Origin: Selenomonas ruminantium subsp. ruminantium ATCC 12561
GTDB taxonomy: Bacteria > Bacillota > Negativicutes > Selenomonadales > Selenomonadaceae
DNA: 64,000 nt
NCBI RefSeq assembly: GCF_000424065.1
Contig: NZ_AUJE01000014.1
Location: forward strand, 36,326 to 100,325
Direction: 5' to 3'
A program made the translations under genes and the position numbers. Below are positions 28,081 to 37,630 of this stretch, one piece after another. Numbering within the stretch: position 1 is the stretch's first letter; each line of letters opens with the position of its first letter. The notes below the pieces were generated by a model. That model made no database searches. It was not told the DNA's origin and saw only the letters and a program-made list of their open reading frames with translations.

Positions 28081-28865
28081 TGCAGGACGTACAAAACCGC
28101 CAGGATAAACGCGGTATTGCCATCCAGAAGGTAGGCATTAAGGAAGCTCATCTGCCCTTTTTGATTAAGACCAAAGAGGGGGGCTATCAGCAGGTGCTCG
28201 CCAGAGTGCGCTTTACGGTAGCTCTGCCGAGTCAGTACAAGGGTACGCATATGAGCCGCTTTTTGGAAATCCTGATGCCCTGGAGCAAAAAGCCGCTGGC
28301 GGAAACGGAAATGGAGGCTATGCTCTCTGAGGCTTTGGAGCGTTTGGAAGCCCATTCGGCCGAAGTAGAGCTTTCCTTCAAATACTTTGTGGATAAGGTG
28401 GCACCGGTAAGCCGCCGCACTTCGGTGCTGGATTTGGACTGTTGCTTCACTGGCCGCAAGGAGCAGGGCAAGCCCATGGAATTTCAGTTGGGCGTGGAGG
28501 TTCCGTTTACCTCGCTATGTCCCTGCAGCAAGGAAATTTCCAGCTATGGTGCCCATAATCAGCGTTCAGTAGCCCGGATTCAGCTGCGCTTCAAGGAGGG
28601 CTATGACTGCATTTTCATCGAAGATTTGGCCGAATTGGTGGAACGGCAGGGGTCTTCGCCAATTTATCCGCTACTGAAGCGGGAGGACGAAAAGTTTGTC
28701 ACCGAAGCCGCTTATGAAAATCCCAAATTTGTGGAGGATATTCTACGGGATACGGTGCTAGTGCTGCGGGATATTGAAGGCCTAGGCTGGTTTTCCGTGG
28801 AATGTGAGAATTATGAGTCCATTCACAACCACAGTGCTTACGCAGCACATGAGGAAGAACTATAA
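28080..28865 (+). CDS. folE2: GTP cyclohydrolase FolE2 (type IB)
   Basis: Forms 7,8-dihydroneopterin triphosphate from GTP, feeding folate and, through QueD, queuosine. The type IB signature SLCPCSKEISSYGAHNQRS with the metal-ligand cysteine is present around residue 145. Type IB enzymes accept metals other than zinc and are often used under zinc limitation. Coupling to queC suggests service to queuosine synthesis. Length of 261 residues is typical. Confidence 0.94.
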   Translation: MQDVQNRQDKRGIAIQKVGIKEAHLPFLIKTKEGGYQQVLARVRFTVALPSQYKGTHMSRFLEILMPWSKKPLAETEMEAMLSEALERLEAHSAEVELSFKYFVDKVAPVSRRTSVLDLDCCFTGRKEQGKPMEFQLGVEVPFTSLCPCSKEISSYGAHNQRSVARIQLRFKEGYDCIFIEDLAELVERQGSSPIYPLLKREDEKFVTEAAYENPKFVEDILRDTVLVLRDIEGLGWFSVECENYESIHNHSAYAAHEEEL

Positions 28866-28886
28866 CTATCCCAAGGGACGGTTTGC

Positions 28887-29876
28887 ATGAGTAAAGTTTA
28901 CAAACGGTTTATCGTACTTATCCTGCTGGTGGTTGTTATCTCCGGCGTGGTTATCTATACAACCGTTGATATCAATACCCTGAAAAATCTAAATCGTTTT
29001 CAGCCCTGGTCAATTGGGCTGGCTGTGCTGGCGGTAGGACTCGGCATGTTCTTTGACGGCAGCCGTCTGATGCATATGGTCAAGATTTCCAATGAGAAAA
29101 TCAGTCTGTATCAGGCCGTGCAGGTGGTCTTTGGCAACTATTTTCTGGCACTCTTAACGCCGGGAGCAACCGGCGGGGCTGTGGCCCAGCTGATGTTTTT
29201 GCGCCATGCGGGCGTGCCTACGGGGAAAGCGACCGTGCTCGTTATCGTGCGTACGCTGTTGTCCATCTTCTTTTTGGTGCTCTGTATGCCCTTTATCTTT
29301 CTGCATGATGAAGGGATTGTGCCGGGCATTTCCAATCATACCCTGATGGCGATTACCCTTACGGCCTTTGTGGTCATTATCGCCATTGTGGTGGGGGCGC
29401 GTCAGGGGACGCTGGATTACTTTGTCATCCACTTTACCCGTCGCATGAAAAACAGCCGCCGGCGCAAGGTTTTTGCCTTTTATCGCGATACGAAATGCGC
29501 GATTGCCCTGCTGTTGCAGTCGCCCTGGAAAATGCTGCTGGTCTTTGTCGAATCCGGTTTGAATCTCTTGTGTATTTATGCCATTGTGCCCTGTCTGTTG
29601 CTAGGATTGGGTGTTACCGATGCCGATTGGTATACCGTGATGGGGCGTATGATTTTTCTCAATATGCTGCTGTACTTCACGCCGACTCCCGGTGGTTCCG
29701 GTATAGCAGAGGGCGGTTTCGTGCTCTTGTTCAGTGAAACAGTGCCCGCGGGGACTGTGGGCATTATCGCCGTCTGTTGGCGCCTGATTGCCGAATATAT
29801 TCCCTTCCTGATTGGGCTATATTACACATTAACGGTGTTCGGCCGCGACTTCCTGAGCCGTCAGCTGAATAAGTAG
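28887..29876 (+). CDS. Flippase-like integral membrane protein (UPF0104 / LPG-synthase TM-region family)
   Basis: Polytopic protein of 329 residues with about eight transmembrane segments, matching the YbhN/AglD/MprF-transmembrane family. The stretch FGNYFLALLTPGATGGAVAQ and the C-terminal FTPTPGGSGIAEGGF are typical of this family, whose members are linked to lipid translocation. There is no synthase domain, so aminoacylation of phosphatidylglycerol is not predicted. It lies between folE2 and cbiD with no evident link to either. Confidence 0.85.
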   Translation: MSKVYKRFIVLILLVVVISGVVIYTTVDINTLKNLNRFQPWSIGLAVLAVGLGMFFDGSRLMHMVKISNEKISLYQAVQVVFGNYFLALLTPGATGGAVAQLMFLRHAGVPTGKATVLVIVRTLLSIFFLVLCMPFIFLHDEGIVPGISNHTLMAITLTAFVVIIAIVVGARQGTLDYFVIHFTRRMKNSRRRKVFAFYRDTKCAIALLLQSPWKMLLVFVESGLNLLCIYAIVPCLLLGLGVTDADWYTVMGRMIFLNMLLYFTPTPGGSGIAEGGFVLLFSETVPAGTVGIIAVCWRLIAEYIPFLIGLYYTLTVFGRDFLSRQLNK

Positions 29877-29884
29877 GTGAATTT

Positions 29885-31009
29885 ATGGCAAAAGAACTAC
29901 GTTCCGGCTATACCACCGGCGCCTGTGCGGCTGCCGGTGTCAAGGCCGCCCTGCTCTATGAACAGGGAGAAGATTGGGATAGCATAGAACTCCGTGCCCT
30001 TGATGGCACGGAGCTTCTTATACCTGTAAAAAAAATTGTCAAAGATGAACGGGGCCTTACCGCTGAAGTGGTGAAATTTTCCGGTGATGACCCGGATATC
30101 ACCAATGGCGTATCGGTATTTACCACAGTTCGTCATTTAGAGGCAGCGCCGCCGGAAATTACCTTTAAGGCAGGTCTGGGCATTGGTACGGTGACGAAGC
30201 CCGGGCTGTCCGTGCCAGTGGGGCAGCCGTCCATCAATCCCGGCCCTCGGCAATTAATCCGCAATGTCGTAGCTGAGGTATTGGGAACGGACAAAATCCC
30301 TTTGGAAGTCACGATTTCCATTCCGGCCGGTGTGGAACTGGCGAAACAGACCCTTAATCCCATTTTGGGGGTTGAAGGGGGGATATCGGTTATCGGCACG
30401 ACGGGGGTTTTGCGGCCAATGTCTGAGGAAGGCTTTAAAAATTCCTTGGTGCCGCAGATTGATGTGGCCAAGGCGGCAGGTTTTGATGCGCTGGTTTTTG
30501 TGCCCGGCAAGATTGGCGAGCGGCTGGCAGGCAAATGGCAGCTGCCTGCGCAGGCCATGGTGCAGACCAGCAACTTTATCGGTTTTATGCTCGAAGCGGC
30601 GCAGCAACGGGATATCAAACGGGTGTTGCTGTTCGGTCATATTGGCAAGCTGGTCAAGGTGGCGGCAGGCTGTTTTTACACCCATAACCGCATTGCCGAT
30701 GGCCGTTTGGAAACCATAGCGGCCTATGGCGCAGCCGAAGGGCTTAGTACCCGTGATGTACAGGCGGTTCTAAACGCCAATACCACGGAAGATGCTTTGG
30801 CCGTGTTGGACAGGGCAGGTTTGAAAGGTGTGGTATGTCAGCGCTTGGCTGAACGTGCCAGCCTGCGCGCCCAGCGTTATCTGTTTCAGAAGATGCAGAT
30901 AGGTACGGTGATGGTGGCCATGAGCGGGGAGCTTTTGGGTATGGACGAAACAGCGGCAAGCATTTGCCGGGATTTAGGCGGGGAGGTGCCAAATGGAAAC
31001 GCAGAATAA
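29885..31009 (+). CDS. cbiD: Cobalt-precorrin-5B (C1)-methyltransferase
   Basis: Enzyme of the anaerobic (early cobalt insertion) branch of cobalamin synthesis. The N-terminus RSGYTTGACAAAGVKAA and the stretches VGQPSINPGPRQLI and VEGGISVIGTTGVLRPMS are characteristic. Length of 374 residues is normal. It overlaps cbiE by 17 bp, so the two form a unit. No riboswitch precedes this pair; the cobalamin riboswitch in the window lies about 2 kb downstream, before the importer. Confidence 0.95.
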   Translation: MAKELRSGYTTGACAAAGVKAALLYEQGEDWDSIELRALDGTELLIPVKKIVKDERGLTAEVVKFSGDDPDITNGVSVFTTVRHLEAAPPEITFKAGLGIGTVTKPGLSVPVGQPSINPGPRQLIRNVVAEVLGTDKIPLEVTISIPAGVELAKQTLNPILGVEGGISVIGTTGVLRPMSEEGFKNSLVPQIDVAKAAGFDALVFVPGKIGERLAGKWQLPAQAMVQTSNFIGFMLEAAQQRDIKRVLLFGHIGKLVKVAAGCFYTHNRIADGRLETIAAYGAAEGLSTRDVQAVLNANTTEDALAVLDRAGLKGVVCQRLAERASLRAQRYLFQKMQIGTVMVAMSGELLGMDETAASICRDLGGEVPNGNAE

Positions 31010-31622
31010 AATCGTGGTCGTGGGCATTGGCCCCGGCAATCCCGATTATATCGTGCCCAAGGGACTTAAAGCCATTGAGCAGGCAAAGTTCCTCGTGGGA
31101 GGCAGAAGGGCTCTAAATCAGTTTGCCGCTGACGGGCAGGAAACCTGTCCGATAACAGCAGATATTCAGGGCGTGATGGATTTTATTCGCGCGAAGGTGA
31201 AACTGGATAATGTCGTGGCAATGGTATCTGGTGACCCGGGGTATTATTCGTTGCTTGATGCTTTGCGGAGGGAATTTCCGGCTGAACAGATAACGGTAAT
31301 CCCCGGTATCAGTGCCATGCAATATGCCTTTGCCCGCCTGGCCCTGCCCTGGCATGATGCCACGCTGGCCAGCTTTCATGGGCGTACGCCGACAGCGCAG
31401 GATATTGCCTACAAACAGGGAAAAATATTGGGCCTGCTCACCGATAGCAAGTATAACTCCCAAACCATTGCAGAGATTTTGCTGCAGGCAGGCTGGCCCA
31501 AAACGCAAACCATGCACATCTGCAGCCACCTGTCCTATGATGATGAAACAGTCGTTACGACAACGCTGGGAGAGGCAATAAAACTGACTGCTGTCGCGCA
31601 TTGTATTTTGATTATCGTTTAA
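30993..31622 (+). CDS. cbiE: Cobalt-precorrin-7 (C5)-methyltransferase
   Basis: Tetrapyrrole methyltransferase of cobalamin synthesis. The family signature VVVGIGPGNPDYIVPKG is at the N-terminus and MVSGDPGYYSLLD follows around residue 75. At 209 residues it is the CbiE half alone, without the fused CbiT decarboxylase domain found in CobL-type enzymes. The remaining cbi genes are not adjacent. Confidence 0.9.
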   Translation: METQNKIVVVGIGPGNPDYIVPKGLKAIEQAKFLVGGRRALNQFAADGQETCPITADIQGVMDFIRAKVKLDNVVAMVSGDPGYYSLLDALRREFPAEQITVIPGISAMQYAFARLALPWHDATLASFHGRTPTAQDIAYKQGKILGLLTDSKYNSQTIAEILLQAGWPKTQTMHICSHLSYDDETVVTTTLGEAIKLTAVAHCILIIV

Positions 31623-31708
31623 AATATCCCCCTGGGGGGCTTGTGCAGAAATCGTATGAGCTGTTATCATCGAAATGAGATTGATTTTCGATGATAAGGA
31701 GTTTTGCT

Positions 31709-33043
31709 GTGCGATTACAACAAGAAGACAGACATTATTTGGGCATAGCCATGCCTGCCGCCTTGGAAGGACTCTTTATGGTATTGCTTTCCTCGGTGGA
31801 CATCATCATGGTGGGCGTGCTCGGAACGGCGGCTATTGCGGCGGTGAGTATCTTCACCCAGCCGCGCATGATGCTCTTGTGTGTGGTGCGGTCGGTGGCT
31901 TCGGTGCTCACTTTGCTCACTGCCCGCAAGTTTGGGGAGAAGAAATTACAGGAAGTGCCTGCGCTCTTGGCGCGGACACTTTTTTGTATGCTCATTCTGA
32001 TGGGCACGCTCCATGTGCTTTTCTTCCTGCATTTAGAGGGGATTCTAAGCTGGATGGGAGCCAAGGAGGAATATATGGCGGCGGCGCTAGCTTATGGTGA
32101 TATTGCTTTGGGCGGCGTGTTTTTGACGACGGTATCCACCATTCTGCAGGCTGTGCAACTAGGTTATGGCCATACCAAACAGGTTATGAGTGCCAATGTA
32201 CAGGGCAATGTGGTCAACATTATCGCCAATGCCCTGTTGATTTTTGGACTGGGCCCCTTCCCGGAAATGGGCGTAGTTGGTGCCGCTGTTGGTACAGTTA
32301 TCGGTACAGGCTGGACATTGGGCGTTACGGGGTATCAACTCAAAAACAGCGAGTGGTCAGGCTGGGGCAGTTTTTTGCCGACCCGCGCGTATTTTCAGGA
32401 ATTTTTGCCAGTCTTTGGCGGCGTGTTCAGCGAGCAGGGCTTTGAGCGTATCGGTATGGTGCTTTATACGCGCATGGTCGCAGAACTCGGTACGGCGGCC
32501 TATGCCGTGCATGCCATCTGCATGAACTTCTGCGATTTTTATTACTGCTTTGCAGGCGGCTTGGGCAAGGCCAATATGGTGATGGCCGGTCATGCCCATG
32601 GGGCAGGCGATTGGAACTACTGGCAGCGGCAGCTGCGGGCAGGACTCAAATGGAGTTTTGTGTTCTCGCTGATTTCCTTTGCCGCCACTTATGTACTGCG
32701 TGAGGAAATCTTTGGCATCTATTCCCATGAGGCAGAACTTCTGCCGCTAGGGGCTTTGATTATGATTTTTGTAGCGGCGGTGAGTTTCCCCGAAGCCCAT
32801 GCCATGGTCTGCGCAGGTGTCCTTCGGGGCAGCGGCAAGACGAGTCAGGTCGCTGCCTATTCCTTTGTGAGCATCGCCTTCCTGCGGCCGCTTGTCACCG
32901 CTTTTTTCTTGCAGGTACTCGATTTGGGGCTGGCAGGTGCGTGGCTCGCCCTGGCGATTGACCAGTCACTGCGGGCGTCCTGTGCATCATTTTTGCTCTG
33001 GCGCCTATGGAAAGCCCGCCCGCAAATTGTCTGTGACTCTTGA
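31709..33043 (+). CDS. MATE-family efflux transporter
   Basis: Multidrug/toxin extrusion family antiporter with about twelve predicted transmembrane helices in two homologous halves, including GLFMVLLSSVDIIMVG near the N-terminus and CAGVLRGSGKTSQ in the C-terminal half. GTG at 31709 is chosen as start because AAGGAG lies 7 nt upstream; the in-frame ATG at 31691 precedes that site. The substrate is unknown. Its stop codon lies inside the -35 element of the next promoter, and a TGACCAGTCA palindrome is at 32959-32968. Confidence 0.9.
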   Translation: MRLQQEDRHYLGIAMPAALEGLFMVLLSSVDIIMVGVLGTAAIAAVSIFTQPRMMLLCVVRSVASVLTLLTARKFGEKKLQEVPALLARTLFCMLILMGTLHVLFFLHLEGILSWMGAKEEYMAAALAYGDIALGGVFLTTVSTILQAVQLGYGHTKQVMSANVQGNVVNIIANALLIFGLGPFPEMGVVGAAVGTVIGTGWTLGVTGYQLKNSEWSGWGSFLPTRAYFQEFLPVFGGVFSEQGFERIGMVLYTRMVAELGTAAYAVHAICMNFCDFYYCFAGGLGKANMVMAGHAHGAGDWNYWQRQLRAGLKWSFVFSLISFAATYVLREEIFGIYSHEAELLPLGALIMIFVAAVSFPEAHAMVCAGVLRGSGKTSQVAAYSFVSIAFLRPLVTAFFLQVLDLGLAGAWLALAIDQSLRASCASFLLWRLWKARPQIVCDS

Positions 33044-33069
33044 CACATAAGGGGAGAGAATGATAAAAT
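33040..33069 (+). promoter_or_regulatory. Sigma-70-type promoter for the riboswitch-importer operon
   Basis: TTGACA at 33040-33045, an 18-bp spacer and TAAAAT at 33064-33069. Transcription would start near 33076, upstream of the cobalamin riboswitch. An AT-rich run of TTAATTA-type repeats (33098-33121) lies in the leader before the aptamer. Confidence 0.65.
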
Positions 33070-33124
33070 TTTATTTGTCTTATTGTGTATTGAGAGTGGT
33101 TATTAATTATTAATTATTAATACC

Positions 33125-33300
33125 GATTGAATCAGGTGTCGGAAGACTTAATAGAGAATCCGGTATATGCCGGAGCGGTCCCGCCACTGTAACAGGGAGT
33201 CATATTGCATAAAAGTCACTGGAGAGGGGAAAGCCTCTTTGGGAAGGCGCGATATGATGATGAACTGAAGCCAGGAGAACTGCCTGATTGACAATCACCG
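33125..33300 (+). promoter_or_regulatory. Cobalamin (B12) riboswitch
   Basis: The order and sequence of conserved blocks match the cobalamin aptamer: AGGTGTCGGAAGAC at the 5' side, the core GCGGTCCCGCCACTGTAAC (about 33175-33193), CAGGGAGTCAT, and the B12 box AAGCCAGGAGAACTGCC at 33268-33284. Adenosylcobalamin or a related corrinoid would be expected to lower expression of the importer downstream. A terminator hairpin follows, so control is probably at transcription. Confidence 0.93.
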
Positions 33301-33372
33301 CAAGAAACAGTTTACCGTTTCTTACACCCGCGAGCGATGGGGATGGGGATTTTACTGGAGTTTGTTACGGTG

Positions 33373-33410
33373 AGCCTGTCTGCATTTTTATGCGGACAGG
33401 CTTTTTTTAT
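33373..33410 (+). terminator. Riboswitch expression-platform terminator
   Basis: A 13-bp stem (33373-33385 with 33390-33402, one G-T pair) closes on a TTTT loop and is followed by a T-rich tract. It lies between the B12 aptamer and the first importer gene. CACCG at 33296-33300 can pair with CGGTG at 33368-33372 next to the stem, a possible part of the switch. Confidence 0.88.
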
Positions 33411-33454
33411 TTTTTTTAGGAACTGGTAATAGAACAGTTCCTTAGGGAGTGTGG

Positions 33455-34396
33455 ATGATTTTGCAAAAACTTGTAAGCAAATTGTCGCAAATGCTGGTAA
33501 CCCTTGTGGGCGTCAGTTTTCTGACTTTTTGTTTGACCTATCTGGCACCGGGCGACCCGGCGGCGATGCTGCTTGAAGCCGGTGACACGATTGTTTCGCA
33601 GGAAACCCTGGACAAGACCAGGGCGGAGCTGGGGCTTGATAAGCCGTTCCTCGTGCAGTATGTCAACTGGGCGGGCGGTGTGCTCCATGGGGATATGGGC
33701 ATGTCTTACTCAGCTAAGAAACCGGTAACGGATAAACTGCTTGAAGGCTTTGCCGGAACCTTGACGCTGGCGGCCGTGACGATTGTGTTTGTCCTGCTCA
33801 TATCCCTGCCACTGGGGATATGGTCGGCTGTGCATCGCAATGGCTGGCAGGATTATCTGGTGCGGACGGTTTCGTTTATCGGCGTATCCATGCCGACCTT
33901 TTGGCTCGGTCTTATCTTTCTCTATGTGTTCGGCCTGAAGCTGGGCTGGTTCCCGATTGCCAAATCGGCGGTGACGGCACAGGGCATTGTTCTGCCGTCT
34001 CTTACCTTGGCGCTTTACATGTCGTCCAAGTATATTCGTCAGGTGCGCACGGTATTTTTGGAGGAACTGCAGCAGGATTATGTGGTGGGCGCAAGAGCCC
34101 GCGGCCTTTCGGAACGGGCAATCCTCTGGAAGCATGTTCTGCCCAATGCCATATTGCCGCTGATTACGCTCTTGGGCATGTCCATTGGCTGGCTTTTGGG
34201 CGGCGTGGCCGTAATCGAAATGGTGTTTTCCTGGCCGGGTATCGGCAACATGGCGGTGCGGGCGATTTCCATGCGGGATTATCCGCTGATTGAGGGCTTT
34301 GTGCTCTGGATTTCCATTGTGTACATGGCCATCAACGCCTTGGTGGATTTGTCCTATGTCTACCTTGACCCGCGTCTGAAGAAGGAGGCCCATTGA
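33455..34396 (+). CDS. Nik/Opp-type ABC importer permease, first subunit (NikB-like)
   Basis: Binding-protein-dependent permease with about six transmembrane helices; the EAA coupling loop is visible around GARARGLSERAILWKHVLPN. The ATG at 33455 has AGGGAG 5 nt upstream; an in-frame GTG at 33449 overlaps that site. Family: peptide/nickel (DppB/OppB/NikB) type. The cobalamin riboswitch upstream argues for cobalt, nickel-type or corrinoid-related import rather than peptides; this is inference from regulation, not from the permease sequence. Confidence 0.9.
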   Translation: MILQKLVSKLSQMLVTLVGVSFLTFCLTYLAPGDPAAMLLEAGDTIVSQETLDKTRAELGLDKPFLVQYVNWAGGVLHGDMGMSYSAKKPVTDKLLEGFAGTLTLAAVTIVFVLLISLPLGIWSAVHRNGWQDYLVRTVSFIGVSMPTFWLGLIFLYVFGLKLGWFPIAKSAVTAQGIVLPSLTLALYMSSKYIRQVRTVFLEELQQDYVVGARARGLSERAILWKHVLPNAILPLITLLGMSIGWLLGGVAVIEMVFSWPGIGNMAVRAISMRDYPLIEGFVLWISIVYMAINALVDLSYVYLDPRLKKEAH

Positions 34397-35211
34397 TGAC
34401 GGTTTTTCGGGAAAATAAGTTATTTGCTTTTTATACGGGGCTTGTCGTGCTGATTGTGCTCTTAGCCATCTTTGCGCCATACCTTGCGCCGCAGGACCCC
34501 ATGGCGGGAAATATGAAATTGGTTCTGCAGACGCCGTCTGCGGAACATTTCCTTGGCACGGATAAACTCGGACGGGATATCTTCTCCCGCATCCTATGCG
34601 GCACGCAGATTTCGCTCTTTATGGCCCTGTGCCTTGTGGCCCTGATTGCCATGGTGGGCACATTGGTCGGCGTACTGGCCGGTTTCTTTGGCGGCTGGCT
34701 CGAAACGATTCTCATGCGTTTTGCGGATATGATGCTCGCATTCCCCGGTATCGTGCTGGCCATCGCCATTGCCGGTATCTTAGGCGGCAGCGTCATCAAT
34801 ACCATTTTGGCACTGCTCGTTGTCAGCTGGGCAAAATATGCCCGTCTGGTGCGCAGCCTTGTTCTGCGTTTGCGCAATCAGGACTTTATCCAGGCGGCCA
34901 AGATTCAGGGGGCGAAAACCAGCAGTATTCTCTGGCGTCATATCCTGCCCAATGTTATGCCCATGGTGGTCATCACTGGAGCAATGGATATCGGCACCAT
35001 GATGATGGAAATTGCGGGGCTCTCTTTTTTAGGCTTTGGTGCACAGCCACCGACGCCAGAATGGGGCCTGATGCTCAACGAGGGCCGTCAGTATATCCAG
35101 ACGGCACCCTGGCTTATGATTTATCCGGGCCTGGCCATCTTTATTGTCGTAGCTATATTTAATCTGTGGGGGGACAGCCTGCGGGATGTTCTCGACCCAC
35201 GGCAGGAATAA
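34396..35211 (+). CDS. Nik/Opp-type ABC importer permease, second subunit (NikC-like)
   Basis: Second permease with about six transmembrane segments, the N-terminal motif FLGTDKLGRDIFSRIL typical of DppC/NikC, and the EAA loop around AAKIQGAKTSSILWRHILPN. ATG at 34396 overlaps the preceding stop (TGATG) with GGAGG upstream. At 271 residues it is close to NikC length. It forms the membrane channel with the preceding permease. Confidence 0.9.
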   Translation: MTVFRENKLFAFYTGLVVLIVLLAIFAPYLAPQDPMAGNMKLVLQTPSAEHFLGTDKLGRDIFSRILCGTQISLFMALCLVALIAMVGTLVGVLAGFFGGWLETILMRFADMMLAFPGIVLAIAIAGILGGSVINTILALLVVSWAKYARLVRSLVLRLRNQDFIQAAKIQGAKTSSILWRHILPNVMPMVVITGAMDIGTMMMEIAGLSFLGFGAQPPTPEWGLMLNEGRQYIQTAPWLMIYPGLAIFIVVAIFNLWGDSLRDVLDPRQE

Positions 35212-35233
35212 TATATTTTTTATAAAGGGGTAG

Positions 35234-36826
35234 ATGTTTGCGATGAAAATGTTCAACACGAAGAAGTTATGGAAAGCCGTCAGCCTCGGCCTGTGCGGTG
35301 CAGCATTGACCGTTATGCTGGCTGGCTGCGGTGCGGATAATAGCAGTAGCGCCGACAAGGGCGTACTCAAAGTCGGTGTGACGAACTTTGCCGATACGCT
35401 CGAACCCACGCAGAATTTCTTTGGCTGGGTGGTTATGCGTTACGGCCTCGGTGAATGCCTGACGAAGTTTGACGATAAGATGAACGTACAGCCCTGGCTG
35501 GCCGAAAGCTGGAGCATCAGCGATGACCATACGACCTGGACGTTCAAAATCCGTGAGGGCGTAAAATTTTCCAACGGCAATCCGCTGACGGCGGAAGCAG
35601 TCAAAGCTTCCATTGAACGCGCTTTTGCCAAGAACAACCGCGCCGCTACGTTCTTCAAGTACAAGGAAATCAAGGCCGAAGGTCAGACCCTGACCATCGT
35701 GACGGAAAAGCCCATGCCGAATATGCCGGGCTTCCTGGCTGACCCGCTCTTCATCATCGTGGACACCAGCGCCGAAGGCAGCCGCGACTTTGCCAAGGAA
35801 GGCCCCATCTGCACCGGCCCGTACATGGTGGAATCCTTCGTGAAGGAAAAAGCCGTGATGAAGAAAAACCCCAACTACTGGGATGGCGAAGTGCCGTTTG
35901 AAACCGTAGAAATTCCGTCCATTGACGACCCGAACACCCGCGCTATGGCGCTGCAGTCCGGCGAAGTGGATATGGCCGTGAATATTGCGGCTGGCGATAT
36001 GGATACCTTCCGCGGCAACGACAAGTTCTTCGTGGATGAAATTTCCTCCCTGCGTGTCGTTCTGGCTCGTCTGAACCAGAAGGGCATCCTGAAGGATGAC
36101 AAAGTGCGTGCTGCACTTATCTGCGGCTGTGACCGTGAAACCTATAACAATGTCCTGCTCAAAGGCACCTTCCTGCCGGGCAAGGCTCCTGTACCGCCGT
36201 CCATGGACTATGGCTTTGACCAGCTGACTGACCCCAATGCCTATAATCCGGAACGCGCAGAAAAACTGCTCGATGAAGCAGGCTGGAAGGATACGGATGG
36301 CGATGGCATCCGTGACAAGAATGGCCAGCCGCTGAAGCTCGACTTCGTTGTGTATAACAGCCGTGCCGAACTGCCGCTCTACGCCGAAGCTGTACAGTCT
36401 GACCTCAAGAAACTCGGCTTTGACATCAACATCAAGACCGTTGACTATAACCTCGTTGATCAGATGGGCATCAAGGGCGAATATGACCTCCTGATTTCCA
36501 ACATCACCACGGCCAACACCGGTGACCCGGAAATCTTCCTCTCCTGGTACTGGAAGACCAACAACAACGGCGACAACCCGCAGAATGGTTCCGGTTACAG
36601 CAACCCGGCACTCGATGCTAAGTTCAACGAACTGGCCGCTGAGTTTGACAAGAGCAAGCGCCGTCAGCTGATTATCGACATTCAGCAGATTCTCTTAAAC
36701 GATGGTGCAGCGCTGTTCCTGGGTTATCCGCAGACCAACATCATCAGCAACAAGGTTCTGTCCGGCGTGAAGATGTATCCTTCCGATTATTACTGGATTA
36801 CGAGCCTGATTAAACCGGCGAAATAA
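35234..36826 (+). CDS. ABC importer substrate-binding lipoprotein (SBP family 5, NikA-like)
   Basis: Signal peptide with lipobox VMLAGC; the lipidated Cys is at about residue 33, so it should be anchored by Lgt processing. The family 5 binding-protein fold (peptide/nickel type) fills the rest, with LAESWSISDDHTTWTFKIRE and NPLTAEAVKASIERAF. Length of 530 residues is typical. The start is uncertain: ATG 35234 sits 3 nt after AAAGGGG while ATG 35243 is 12 nt away. Ligand identity cannot be read from sequence; B12 control suggests Co or Ni. Confidence 0.9.
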   Translation: MFAMKMFNTKKLWKAVSLGLCGAALTVMLAGCGADNSSSADKGVLKVGVTNFADTLEPTQNFFGWVVMRYGLGECLTKFDDKMNVQPWLAESWSISDDHTTWTFKIREGVKFSNGNPLTAEAVKASIERAFAKNNRAATFFKYKEIKAEGQTLTIVTEKPMPNMPGFLADPLFIIVDTSAEGSRDFAKEGPICTGPYMVESFVKEKAVMKKNPNYWDGEVPFETVEIPSIDDPNTRAMALQSGEVDMAVNIAAGDMDTFRGNDKFFVDEISSLRVVLARLNQKGILKDDKVRAALICGCDRETYNNVLLKGTFLPGKAPVPPSMDYGFDQLTDPNAYNPERAEKLLDEAGWKDTDGDGIRDKNGQPLKLDFVVYNSRAELPLYAEAVQSDLKKLGFDINIKTVDYNLVDQMGIKGEYDLLISNITTANTGDPEIFLSWYWKTNNNGDNPQNGSGYSNPALDAKFNELAAEFDKSKRRQLIIDIQQILLNDGAALFLGYPQTNIISNKVLSGVKMYPSDYYWITSLIKPAK

Positions 36827-36841
36827 GTAAAGGAAGCAAAG

Positions 36842-37630
36842 ATGCTTTTAGATGTAAAGAATTTATCGATTGCCTATCAGGGCAAGCCTATGGTGTCCAA
36901 TGTCAATTTTGACCTGCAGGCAGGGGAGATTATGGCCATTGTCGGGGAATCCGGCAGTGGCAAGACCTCTGTGATTCGGGCGATTTTGGGCTGTCTGTCC
37001 GGCAATGGACAGGTAGAGGGTGGCCAAATCAACTTTGGCGGCCGTGATATTGCCCATTTGAGCAATAAGGAATGGCTCTCCATTCGCGGCAAGGACATTG
37101 CCATGATTTTTCAGGACAGCGGCAATATGCTCAATCCTGTGCAGACCATTGGCAAGCAGTTTGTGGAATACCTCCAGCTGCACAGCTCCATGAGCAAAAG
37201 CGAGGCGGTAGAAAAAGCCTGTTCACTGCTTACCCGCATGAATCTGCCCGACCCGCAGCGCGTGATGGAATCCCATGCCTTTGAGCTCAGCGGCGGCATG
37301 CGCCAGCGTGTCGGCATTGCCATGGCTTTGGCCTTTGCGCCCAAATTGCTGCTCGCTGACGAGCCGACTTCGGCCCTTGATGTGACCACGCAGGCACAGA
37401 TTGTGGACGAGCTCATGCAGGTTGTCCACGAAGCAGGTTCGGCCATGATTATCGTCACCCATAATATCGGCGTGGCGGCGCATATGGCGGATAAAATCAT
37501 GGTCATGGCCGGCGGCAAAGTGGTGGAGTACGGCAGTACGGCAGACGTTATCGAGCGCCCGCAGGCAGAATACACCCAGGCACTTTTGCGCGCTGTGCCG
37601 GAGATTGGAGGCACACGCTATGTCGGATAA
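36842..37630 (+). CDS. ABC importer ATPase, first subunit (NikD-like)
   Basis: Nucleotide-binding subunit with Walker A GESGSGKTS, Q-loop in MIFQDSGNMLNP, signature LSGGMRQRVGIAMA, Walker B LLLADEPTSALD and switch His in IIVTHN. At 262 residues it is short for OppD-type ATPases and closer to NikD. It overlaps the second ATPase gene by 11 bp. Confidence 0.92.
   Translation: MLLDVKNLSIAYQGKPMVSNVNFDLQAGEIMAIVGESGSGKTSVIRAILGCLSGNGQVEGGQINFGGRDIAHLSNKEWLSIRGKDIAMIFQDSGNMLNPVQTIGKQFVEYLQLHSSMSKSEAVEKACSLLTRMNLPDPQRVMESHAFELSGGMRQRVGIAMALAFAPKLLLADEPTSALDVTTQAQIVDELMQVVHEAGSAMIIVTHNIGVAAHMADKIMVMAGGKVVEYGSTADVIERPQAEYTQALLRAVPEIGGTRYVG

Noticed and set aside
33098..33121. TTAATTA-type tandem repeat in the riboswitch leader
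   Set aside because: Low-complexity AT sequence between promoter and aptamer; no hairpin or binding-site logic could be shown.
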